NCBI GenBank assembly: GCA_963854835.1
Contig: OY978526.1
Location: 60,636,649 to 60,700,648, forward strand
Length of the DNA: 64,000 bases
Origin: Megamerina dolium
Lineage: Eukaryota; Arthropoda; Insecta; Diptera; Megamerinidae
Reading direction: 5' to 3'
Positions 50,851 to 61,436 of this stretch are shown piece by piece. Under the pieces are notes generated by a model. It made no database searches. It had not been told where the DNA came from and saw only the letters and a program-made list of their open reading frames with translations. Within the stretch, counting starts at the first letter, position 1. Every line of letters begins with the position of its first letter. The position numbers were made by a program, and so were the translations under genes.

Positions 50851-50929
50851 TCCAATGCATTAAAAACTCTGGTTCTAATTTCTGGATGTTCTAATTTCTG
50901 AGAGTTCTAATTTGTGAGCGTCTACTGTA

Positions 50930-53493
50930 ACAAAAAGCCGAAAAATACACACAACAATAGAAATGTTAGGAAAAAATAGTTGCATTCAACCGGAAGCAAT
51001 TATTGTGGCTGAGTGGTTGAAGCCGGTAGGCAATATTTAGTATAAGTAGTCGAAAAATAAATCGAAATTCAGCAAAAACATAAATGCTTATGTACATTAG
51101 ATATGCTCAAACTTTTCGAATATCACTTTTATAATGAGCACTAATCTCTTTTGAGAGCTTTTTCAAAAATAAATATTGAAAACGAATTGTTTTTGTCATG
51201 CTCCCATACTGATTTGAAAATAATATATTAGAGAAATATGACAGAAAAAAACATTTAAAAAGTGCAAATCTTTTTAAATCCTATATGGTCAATTCTAAGA
51301 ACTTTTAATAGAGTAAAGCTTTACATGGATTGAAAACATTATATTATAATCCACACATATATTTTTTAATAAGTCTAACATATATATTTATGTGTGGTGG
51401 TAAATATAACAAAACGCATAGCACCACAGTTGTCAGACATATAACGTAAAACGTCTATGCTGGGATAATTTCAGCTCATAGCACAGTACTATAATATGTA
51501 TTATATATATTTTTTAAGAATGTTTACTGTTCCATCGTCAAAGCATACGCATATACAATCTATCTACTTACTTTAAGGTGTGCCAAATAGTTAGATAGAT
51601 AAAAATTCTAGAAATCGGTCCTAAACGTGTAAAATATATAACTAACCCAATTAATTTTTTCTACTCAAGATGTTTTCCAACTTATATATTCTTAACCTCA
51701 ATTTCTGCTTCTGAAATGGGTTCACCTAAAAAATTCATGTTTTCATAAATTTCACTACCACCGCATCCAGAGTGCCCCTACTGGGGTAAAATATATGACC
51801 GCCTACCAATACTTTTTGATATTCATAATTTTTTATGAACATACTTATACACTATCTCTTCTATTTAGTTAAGCTTTCCTATAAAATGATTTTAAAGGCA
51901 TCTCAAAAGCGACAAATAACGCCATAATTGCACAGGAATCGCCACGAAAGCACTAAAATGTTTGGCGAACCCGATTAAATTTTATGCACAAATTTTTTCG
52001 AAACATACGTATCCTCTATATCTAATCATTAAAAAGGTTACCCTGAAAATCGGCAAATAACCGTATAATTGCCCAGGAATCGCCACTGTGATGAATTATT
52101 GCGCAGATATATGAAATAAATGTTAAACTACCACTAAGTACCTATTAACAAAATTTTTTGTTATTATTAATAGAGAAAATTGCCCACAATATTTATTGTT
52201 TTGCTTCTTGATGTAAATTGATGTAAATTCGACTCAACCTAATATACATACATATAAGGGCATTTTCTAGGTTACGTACTTGACATTCATGAGCATCGTC
52301 AACGGCTAGTTTCAGAATATTGGGCGATACGATCAAGCGATAAAGCGATCCAAATGTAACAAAATATCGAAGTGATTTTGTCGCACACGAAAACTTAGTC
52401 ATAAGCAATACTCATTTATTTCTCAAAAACAATTAATATTTATTTTACTCCATATTTACGTACAAAAATACATATTTACATATTTACGTTCGAAAATACC
52501 TCATGCCCGTAAACCAGGAAATGCCCATATGTAAATATAAGGACTAGAAACAATTCATTACTCCAAAATAATACCCATTCAGAGCAAATTTCTAGAAACC
52601 TTTATACATAGGTATACCATATATGTAAATACATAATGTACGAATGATGTCTGCATGACTGTACGGATATTTAACATATAAGTAAATTCATATGCCCATT
52701 TCCATACATACAATCTCTGTGATGTACACGTACATACATATGTATGTAAGCATATAAAGAATGTACATTGCTATACGAAAGCATGAAACATATAATGCCT
52801 TTTGGATGCAACAACCAGAACGATAGATCCAGTTAATATGGACATTTAAAAATGCAGTTTTTGCTATTTCTAGTATTATATATTTCTCCCACTGCCTTTG
52901 CTCTCACCACTGACACCACTCTCGTTATATCTGGCTTTGTACTCAATTGAATTGAATATACGATATACCAAACATTAGGTTGTTATTGTTAAACATTTTC
53001 AATTTATATACAGCTACATATTAGCTTTTGATAGAGCAACAAAATGTTCATAGACAAGAAAAATAAGCCAAATTTGAACGCGAATGGAGCAACGGGTGAT
53101 GGAAAACGGTTAAACAATTCGTCGTAAACAAATATATGTATTAGCTACTTAATGGAAATTTGTATTTAAAGAATTTTATCTAATGTTTTAATGAGCAAAT
53201 AAGATTCACCAATTCATCAATTCAGAGTGATGCACGGACAAATAATGGTAGGTTCTGCACACGAGCTTATGGACGAAAAGGTATCCAGAGAGATTCCTAT
53301 AGGATAAAAAGCTTTATGATATATTTTACTATTCTGAGAATGATTGCTATACATTTATAGAGTTATTTGTGGATTTTTGGGAGCTTTTCCAGTTTATGTT
53401 GTAGGCCTCCTAATGGGAGAAGATATCGATTTATTATTATTATCGTTTGGGAGATGTTTCACAGCGACCTATAAGATATATTGTGCCCCATTC
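50930..53493. other. AT-rich spacer, no gene seen
   Basis: A diverged tandem pair (period about 143 bp) is marked by caggaatcgccac at about 51931 and 52075. tggctgagtggttgaag near 51008 resembles a tRNA 5' half but has no matching 3' half. Confidence 0.5.
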
Positions 53494-54660
53494 GCGGAGC
53501 TAGAGTGTGTTTCTTAGCCCAGTTCCCTCGATGAATTTTAGTGTTGGCCCTACTTCACAGAGTCTAAGTTCATCCTCGGGTATGATGAAATCTCCAAGGT
53601 ATTTCCATCTCTTGTGCATCAGTGTGGAACAACTTCCTACCACATGTTGTGCGGTCTCGTCCTCTTCCCTGCAGAACCTGCAGAGAGCATCATAGAAAAT
53701 TCCGAGTTTTGTTAGGTGATAATTCATCCTACAGTGCCCTGTTAATGATCCCGTAATGATTCGCAAGTTGTTCTTCGTTAGATTCATACAGTCCTCGTAG
53801 CGTTTTAGGTAGTATGTCCCTAGCGCTAGTTTGGAGTGTGTTAGCCGCGGTAAGTTTTTCCAATATAAGCCTCTTTGGCTATCCTCTTCTTCCCAGATGA
53901 TATGGGAGATGTTACCCGATCCTAATCCAGAAAATGGTTCGGGCCCTACAAATGGAGTTGATGCTCCTTCCTGGCAAGCTTATCTGCCATTTCGTTACCA
54001 TTGATCTCTACATGCCCCGGAACCCACAGAATCCACACCTGATTGAGTTGGCCCAAGTTGTTCAGTTTTTCAATGCACTCCATCACCAGTTTTGATGTAA
54101 CTTGGTGAGATTTGAGTGCTTTGATAGCTGCCTGGCTGTCACTCAGCATTGCTATTCTGCAGTTCCGGTAATTCCGTTCGAGATTAAAATGCGCACATCC
54201 ATCTATCGAGTACACTTCCCAGCTACCCTAAAAATCGCTCTCCTAGCTTGGGACTGGATGTAAATATGAAGGGGAGTAAGGTCCAAGAGTATCTCCATTG
54301 ATGCCGTTGAACATGTTCGCATAGCTCCCGTGATACATACGCATGCATACACGTCATGAAAGTTTTGATAGCTTTCTGTTTTTTATCCTTAATGTGGGTT
54401 TTCCACAATAATTTCTGGTCTAAGTGGATAACCAAGAATTTCACTACTTTCTGAAGTTCTATCTCTACACCGTCTAAACGAATAGGTTTAAGATGCGTAA
54501 GTTTATACTTCCGTGTGAATGGTGCTATCGTTGTTTTTGCTGGATTGATGTTCAGCCCCACCGTGGCGCACCAACCCTTCGTTAGTTTGAGTCCTAGCTG
54601 TATTCTGTCACATAGAGTGTCCTCAACTTTACCTTTACAGATGATGACTATGTCCATTTA
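53494..54660 (-). pseudogene. LINE fragment with RNase H (I/R1/LOA group)
   Basis: Minus strand, in order: DIVIICKGKVEDT and VGLNINPAKTTIAPFTRKYK (54500-54657), VVKFLVIHLDQKLLWKTHIK, the end of a reverse transcriptase. RNase H follows: CRIAMLSDSQAAIKALKSH (Asp in SDSQ, about 54110-54160) and VWILWVPGHVEINGNEMADK (final Asp, about 53970-54030). The Cys/His tail then reads NNLRIITGSLTGHCRMNYHL and CRFCREEDETAQHVVGSC (53600-53780). An RNase H after reverse transcriptase points to the I, R1 or LOA groups. A frameshift near 54220 and the missing 5' two-thirds make it dead. Confidence 0.85.
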
Positions 54661-54689
54661 CTAAGTACAGAAAAAATATTTCAGATGAA

Positions 54690-55110
54690 AGCGGCATTCA
54701 GGACACAGTGGGGCATAGGAGCGACTCTTGAGAAGCTGTGGGGTTATTTTTTAGGTCCCAATTAAATTTTTTTGGCCTGAAAGTGATTCTTTGGACGTGG
54801 ACGACATTTATTTTCAGTAGGACGGCACCACATGCCATACCGCTGGTTAATCAACATCTGTATTGTGTGAAAAATTTCTTGGACGTGTCGAAATGTCGAA
54901 ATGGAGATTTTGAGTGATTGCCTTTTGTAAAAAGAGTCGCGGCGGACATTTGGCAGATATTGTGTTCCATGACTAACATCTGAGTTTGTACTTTGGTTTG
55001 AAATAAAAAATTTATAAAATTAAAAATTAATTTATATTTACATTTATTTATATTTATATTTATATTTATAAATTAAAAATTTTAATCTCTAAATGGCACC
55101 TCTTATTGAA
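54690..55110 (+). pseudogene. mariner-like (DD37-41D type) transposase relic
   Basis: The plus strand reads FFWPESDSLDVDDIYFQ, a stop, then DGTTCHTA (second catalytic Asp region, about 54765-54835). After a deletion it reads KKSRGGHLADIVFHD (about 54935-54985). The end ctaaatggcacctc near 55091 resembles a terminal repeat of such elements. The third catalytic Asp segment is missing. Confidence 0.65.
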
Positions 55111-56523
55111 ACGCATTGTACTTTTACAATTTATATTTTTTCACGATTACTTTAGTACATTTTCGATGGTTTTTTGGTCCAAAAAAGGGATTAAAATTTT
55201 TTTTAATTTTGACCCATTACACACTCAATAGGTCTTAGCGAGATTTATGGCTCAAAACGGCATTTTGTTTGCTACTTGAGCGATCAGGGTCGAAACCATT
55301 CTACCTACCCACCTACCTACCCACTACACATAAATCGCCGAACTAATTGGAAATGTCGTTTTAACAATAATATATATTAGTTTGTTAGATTACCTTTAAT
55401 TTGACACTCTTTGTTATCAGATTGGTAGTATTTTTCTCAAAATTGGTTCAAATAGTGAAACTATCTTAAGAACATCATAAAAAAAAAATAAAAAAAACAT
55501 ACAAATATAAAAATATCTCAACAATAAAAAATTTTTTTACTACGATTTTCAAACATATTCGTACTTTTCCCTTGGATCATTCGAGCAAGTAATCTTTTTT
55601 TTCTCCGTTTCTTGGAACCAGTTGTAAAATATTTTCATCCCATGCTAGGCTTCGTATACGCATATCTTAAAGGAGAGAATTGTATAGCAGTAATTCCAGT
55701 ATCAAACTAGAAACACAAATATCGTACATATGTCGAAGTTGAGGAAGATTTCAAAGGATGCCACACAGCCACGTTAGACTCCACGCACAAGATTACATCG
55801 ATATAAATACACACTCGTACATGCATACATCTAATAGATTGAAATTTGTAAGCGAGCACTAAAAATGAGAAAAATAAAAAATTGTTGGTAGAATGAGCAC
55901 CATTACGAACTTTGGTTGTAAACTACTAGTAGTAGAACCAAAAATAAACATCGTAAACCATGATAGGTGTAAGTAAGTGCGCACATACGTACAAAAAAAA
56001 GGAACAAAAATATTGAAAGGATGCACCAAAATATTGTTTGCAGTGCGCTATTTCCCTTTCGCTGACGTTTTGCAAAAGTATTGCATATACGAGTACTATT
56101 TCATGTTTTTCTTTGTGTTGGTTTCATAATTTTCACTGCTATTCTATCCTATTTCTAAACCTTGGCAAAATGTTCGACGGGATGTTTTTTTTTTAATTTA
56201 TTGATACTTCTGGTAGAAATTTTATGGCAGTTTGGTGGTCTGTGAAAATGAGAATATTTTTCAAAAAAGAGACTCTTATGCATTAATATAATTTTTGGTT
56301 TTATTAACTTATTTTATAATACATACACAATTCATACACAATTATCTCATAAATCTAATATGGTGGAGCAAATTTCAAATCAGCGCCCCATCTTACTTTA
56401 CAACCATTGGGACCGCCTAACTATCTCAAATGACAGTGATTACTGCGCTAGTTGTGCTATGATCAAGAGTTTCCGAGGAACCTTGGCTAAGCTTCGCTTT
56501 GAGTATTTTGTATGTCATTTGCC
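55111..56523. other. AT-rich spacer, no gene seen
   Basis: A CCTA/ACCTACCC run lies at about 55300-55325. Nothing else. Confidence 0.55.
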
Positions 56524-56602
56524 CAAATTGTAGAAGTCCTTTTACATAAATTTTTCTGCGTTTTATCACAGAGCTACTTAAAAACATTTTTATGGCAGAT
56601 TA
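56524..56602 (-). repeat. SINE remnant
   Basis: ttttatcacagagctacttaaaaacatttttatgg aligns in part with the SINE body (gctttgtcacagagttctt followed by tttttcatgg). Very eroded, no ends. Confidence 0.45.
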
Positions 56603-58450
56603 AAAATTAAATAAATTAAAATAAGAACGCACTTGACTCGATGCAAGCTCAACTCAAGTTATCAGGTCAAAAATACTCAACTCTTCAATTAAAAGCAATC
56701 TTCAATCTTCATGTAGCTTATAGCATCGAACAGCAGCATTTAAGGCATGAGTAATATACACGTATATAATTATTTAAAATCTATATATGCACCCATAAAA
56801 ATTCTTGTGCACGTAACCACAGCCTTACAAAACAATGTCGAGAAGCAATAGGCTTTAATTTCTTCATTTCTGCATTATTCTTTGATACCGTCTGAAAAGC
56901 ATATATGCAGCAGAACCATATTCAAGGTGTTTAGAAACGACATTTGTAAAAATAAATAAATAAAAACTCATATTACAATATCAGCAATAAATTTAAACAA
57001 TTCATTATTATGGAGAAATATGCCAAAAACCGAAAACTAGACAGTCTACAGATAGCCAAATAGTACATCAAATATGTGCAAAATAAGAATCGTAAATAAC
57101 TGAATTATGTTTTATTTTTATATTTTAGTTTTCTGATTTCTTTGCTTTCGTCTATTACTTCTTCATCGTTTCTTGTGCAATTACAATATTGAAATCATCA
57201 TGGTACATGATCGAGTATGTACATCATATCTTTGCTTCATTTGCCTGATGATGCTTCCTTCATGTTTTTGAAGATTTTTTTTGTTGCATACATAGGCTAG
57301 TAGTGATGCAGCCATGCATCGCATCAATACAACTATATGCTTGATTTCATGTATTTTCACATATATGTATGTCCATAAAACATGTAGCACTGGCTGCAAA
57401 ATTTTTTAGCCTATTTGCGAATCCCATGCAAAGATCATGTTTGGCATATTTTATCATCCTTATCGCCAGCATCGTCACTTTTATCGCTTGTTGGCTGAAA
57501 TTGTTTTTTTTTTTCTATCTTCATATCTGTTATCATTATTTTCGCCTTAGCAGCTTTAGTTGTACGTAGATGTATGTATATGTAGATGTAGATGTAGATG
57601 TGTACTTATATACCGACAAAGAAATACTTCAGATATGAAATGTACTGTTCTGATGCATTTCAAATGAAAGTTCCACATACTTGAACAAAACAGCAATAAT
57701 TATTTAAAGTGCATTGAAAGCTATCCATAGTCTTATGAATAAAATTATACTAATATGGCCCATAGTTCTACTGTTCAAACTCCGACTTAATGCCCACTTG
57801 TCCGTCTCTTTCATTAAAGTTACAAAAGGGCCTTGTTCTACCGTTTGGCATTACTCTCCTAGTCTTCCAAATCAAACATGTGTCAACATGCCTCGAAGCA
57901 AATTTGAAAGTAAATTTCGGAATGGATAGTACCTCTTGAAATTATGAATTGATTACGTACTAAAGATTTGTTTTCATCCGGTTTGCATATAATTGTGCTC
58001 TAATATGAAAGTAATTTAAATTTTAGAATTTACTAAAAGTAGCATCAATCTTTTAGAAGTATTCTCTATGATACCCAGATACGAATTTCACCTCCTACGC
58101 TCACTAAGAAAAGACAAAGTGGAACATAACAATACCAAAGAACAAAAAAGATATCATTTTTCGCATCTATTATGTTATTTGTAGAAGTTTTCATTAAATT
58201 TATAGGGAAGTATTCAAAAAATAAAACGCCGATTTTGTCGGGCAACTGGATCTGACCGAATCAAAAAATCTCTGATTCGGATTTAGCAACTCCAAATACG
58301 TATAAAAATACTTACCTTCCCTGATGGACACGATTTATTTATTTTATTTTATTCTGTTGAAAGAAATTCTTTGAAACAAAAGACACTACAGATTTCAAAG
58401 AAGGGATGAAGGGATCTAGTCATAAAAATTGATTTTTTAAGGCCAAAAAC
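56603..58450. other. AT-rich spacer, no gene seen
   Basis: A GATGTA run lies near 57567-57600. No gene. Confidence 0.6.
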
Positions 58451-58577
58451 TTACTGTCTTCAGAATTGCCAATTGCTTGCCGAAAAGTCAGAGCCATTTC
58501 AAATGTAAATAAGGTGAGATTGGAAGATGTGAACTTAATAGAGCAGATCAATTCTCTAACCACTAAGCCTCAGTATC
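58451..58577 (-). repeat. tRNA-derived SINE, copy I (degenerate)
   Basis: ttactgtcttcagaattgcc and aattgcttgccga match the body. tctctaaccactaagcctcag is an eroded head. The 3' half is missing. Confidence 0.65.
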
Positions 58578-59397
58578 AATTTATTGATTTGTGGAAATAA
58601 TCTCTGTTAGGACATATGTATACTCATGTGAATTGTTAGACAATTAACATTTAAACTAAAACAGAATACATAAATATGTATCAATTCGAATGAAATTCTA
58701 GTCTGAGAAGGTGCTTATGTATTACAGAAAAACTAAACAATAGCCAAATTTCGTTTTTTTTTTCTTTATAGTTTACATAATAAAGTGCAGAGAAGGAAAT
58801 GCAATTTCAATCGCTGAATATCAAGTTTGATAAAGAAGAAAAAATATTACAATTTTATATATAGTAGGTACTAATAAACTCGTAACATTGAGTACATTAT
58901 CTCTTAAGAAGTAAACTATTAAGAGAGGTAGATAAAAGAAAATTTGAATTTAGCTGCATTATTTTGTAAGCGAGTTGCAAAAGAACACCCACTCGCATAT
59001 AACTTCCCTTTTTCTTGAATATAATTTCCCTTTAGTTACTTGTGGTATATATGGTTGTTAGTGATATTTATAAACGAATAAAAACAAAAAAGAAGCAATT
59101 CTGCGGAATCTGTGGTAAATATATTCGTTTATTTAAAATAAATGTTTATTTTCACTTGCTTTGTTTTGCTTATCTTTGTTTATATTTACAATAATTTGAC
59201 GTGTTGTTGAAATTTTCCAAGCACATTCCAGTAACCTATTCACAATAGTGCTGTTTTTTGCTTTCCAACACTATAACTCAGGTCGATTAAAATATAAGCA
59301 AGTTCACTTACACTCTATGGTATATATCGTACTCGTATATAAATGCATACAATAAAAATGAAATGGAGTAAACTGAAACGAAAAATGGTTATTCTGA
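58578..59397. other. AT-rich spacer, no gene seen
   Basis: No signals seen. Confidence 0.55.
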
Positions 59398-59410
59398 TTT
59401 TTATACCCTG

Positions 59411-59778
59411 TGTGGGTGCCGTAGCTCAGTGGTTAGTGTGTTCGCCTTCTGATCTGTAGGTCGGTGGTTCAATCCCCGGCTGATGCATAACAAATTTAAT
59501 ATCGATAAGATTTTTCTTTCGAACGGTACCCACCTGTCGGCAAGCAATTGGCAATTCTTCCGACAGTAACAACTTGCCATGAAAAAGCTTCTTAAAGAAC
59601 TATGTGACAAAGCTCAGAAAAAGTGATGTCACAAGTGCTCTGCCGTTCGGAACCGGCTAAAATAAGTAGGTCCCTTCTAATATTGTCCAAAATTTAAGAC
59701 GCACAACAGTAATGGAAGAGAAGCTCGGCCAATGAGCCCTTTGGGGCTTTATGTGGCCACATATTTATTTTTTTTTTT
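59411..59778 (+). repeat. tRNA-derived SINE, copy J (best preserved)
   Basis: Full-length plus-strand copy. A-box-like tagctcagtgg at 59422-59432 and B-box-like ggttcaatccc at 59466-59476 are close to RNA polymerase III promoter consensus. The body ends gtggccacatatttatt in a run of about 17 T, which could terminate Pol III. It is flanked by tttttataccctg (59398-59410 and about 59779-59791) and lies in the 5' end of DINE-like copy 3. Confidence 0.95.
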
Positions 59779-61436
59779 TTTTTATACCCTGCATAATGCA
59801 ATATGCATGGTATATTCATTTCGGTCAGATGTTTGTGTCCACTTGAAGGAATCTCCGGAGATATAGACATAGATATATATTCGTGATCAGCGTCGATTAA
59901 ATTTTCGATTTAACGATGTCCGTCCGTCCGTCCGTCCGTCCGTCCGTCCGTCCGTCTGTCTGTCACCTGGCTGGTTCGCACGATAACTTGCGTAAATATT
60001 GAGCTATTTTGATGAAATTTGGCATAAGTAATCTATGATCCAAGAGTACGGAGGGGATTGATATTGGGCATGATCGGTCAATAACCACGCCCACACCAAG
60101 CATTCAAAGCGACTAACCTCGAAATTTTCAAAATCTTTAACTTGCTATAACTCACATAATATACCACTTGGGACAACAATATTTGGCACATAGACTTATA
60201 TTATACTACTATATAACCTCGTCAAAAGTGGTTGAGCCACGCCTACTTTTTAGTGTAGCTCTCATACAAAGTGTCTGTACTTCTTTTAAATTGAAACAGC
60301 TGTAACTTCTACAATCTTCTGTCCAGAATAACCATAATTGACACTTAGATTAACATGGTAGTCGGAAATAATATGGTAGAAAATCAGTGTGCCACGCCCA
60401 CTCCTTTTTGGGTCTCCCATACAAAGTTGCGGAATTTAAAAAAATGTTACCGGTTATAACTTGCAAACTATTCAGCGTAGAATAACGAGATTTAAGGTGT
60501 GGATTAGTATTGTACGAGCAACTAGGCTCACAGAAAATGGGCGCACCACGCCCATTGTTTATCGTAGCCCCCATACAAATTTTAAATTGAAACAGCTGTA
60601 ACTTCGGCAATCTTCTGTCTAGAATAACCATAATTGACACTTAAATTAATATCGTAGTCGGCAAAAATCTGACAGAAAATCAGTGTGCCACGCCCACTCC
60701 TTCATGAGTCTCCCATACAAAGTCAAGGGAATTAAACTAAAACTTTTAAGCTCCATAACTTACAAACCATTTAGCGTAGGACAACGAGATTTAAGGTATG
60801 AAATAGTATTGTACGAGCAACTAGACCCACTTGAAATGGGCGCACCACGCCGACTGTTTATTGTAGCCCCCATACAAATTTTAAATTTAAACAGCTGTAA
60901 CTTCGGCAATCTTCTGCCTAAAATAACCATAATTGACACTTAGAATAATATCGTAGTCGGCAAAAATCTGGCAGAAAATCAGTGTGCCACGCCCACTCCT
61001 TCATAGGTCTCCCATACAAAGTCGAGGGAATTAAACTAAAACTTTTAAGCTCCATAACTTACAAACCATTTAGCGTAGGACAACCAAATTTAAGGTGTGG
61101 ATTGATATTGAAAAATTAATTAGATATACCAGAAAGAGATACGTCACGCCCATTTTTTATATAGCTTCCGTAGAAAGTCTCGGATTTATCTTAAACATTA
61201 AAACACCCATAATTTACTAATTAATACGCCTAGGTCAACCCATTGCAACCTATGTAGTTTAGTATTATAGGCAGAAATTGATCCTCCAAAATTGGTGAGG
61301 TACGCCTGCTTCTTAATGTAGGTCCTATACAAAGTAGTGGAAGAAAAGGATGGATATACGAGCAAACTTTTTATATATATCTCTACATATGCAGGGTATA
61401 ATTTGGTCGGCCCCAGCCGACTGTAAGGAGATTTTT
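59779..61436 (+). mobile_element. DINE-1-like (Helentron-type) repeat, copy 3
   Basis: The 5' end tataccctgcat forms a hairpin with atgcatggtat (59786-59815). Then comes gatgtccgtccg with about nine GTCC words (59918-59957). The core has three tandem units of 296-299 bp starting cagtgtgccacgcccactcc (60385, 60681, 60980). The 3' end has the inverted subterminal repeat atatgcagggtata (61388-61401) and the stem-loop gtcggc-ccca-gccgac (61406-61421). Order and parts match DINE-1/HINE nonautonomous Helentrons. A 13-bp piece of its 5' end lies left of SINE J. Confidence 0.8.

Larger units (their letters stand above)
48574..50927 (-). mobile_element. Complete Tigger/pogo-like DNA transposon
   Basis: 2,354 bp flanked by TA duplications (48572-48573 and 50928-50929). 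The TIRs start cagtagacgctc on both ends and continue as an imperfect match through about 25 bp. The interior holds one open transposase frame on the minus strand. The right (5') end carries a subterminal array of palindromes built from the motif gttctaatttc. It is the only apparently intact autonomous element in the window. Confidence 0.92.

Noticed and set aside
51003..51040. tRNA-Ser-like 5' half
   Set aside because: Only the D-arm-like word is present; no T arm or acceptor partner follows.
59415..59480. tRNA gene
   Set aside because: A- and B-like boxes are present but the anticodon arm does not pair properly and the sequence continues into the SINE body.
59918..59957. CRISPR-like or regulatory GTCC array
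   Set aside because: Pure 4-bp microsatellite without spacers, and part of the DINE-like repeat; the genome is eukaryotic.
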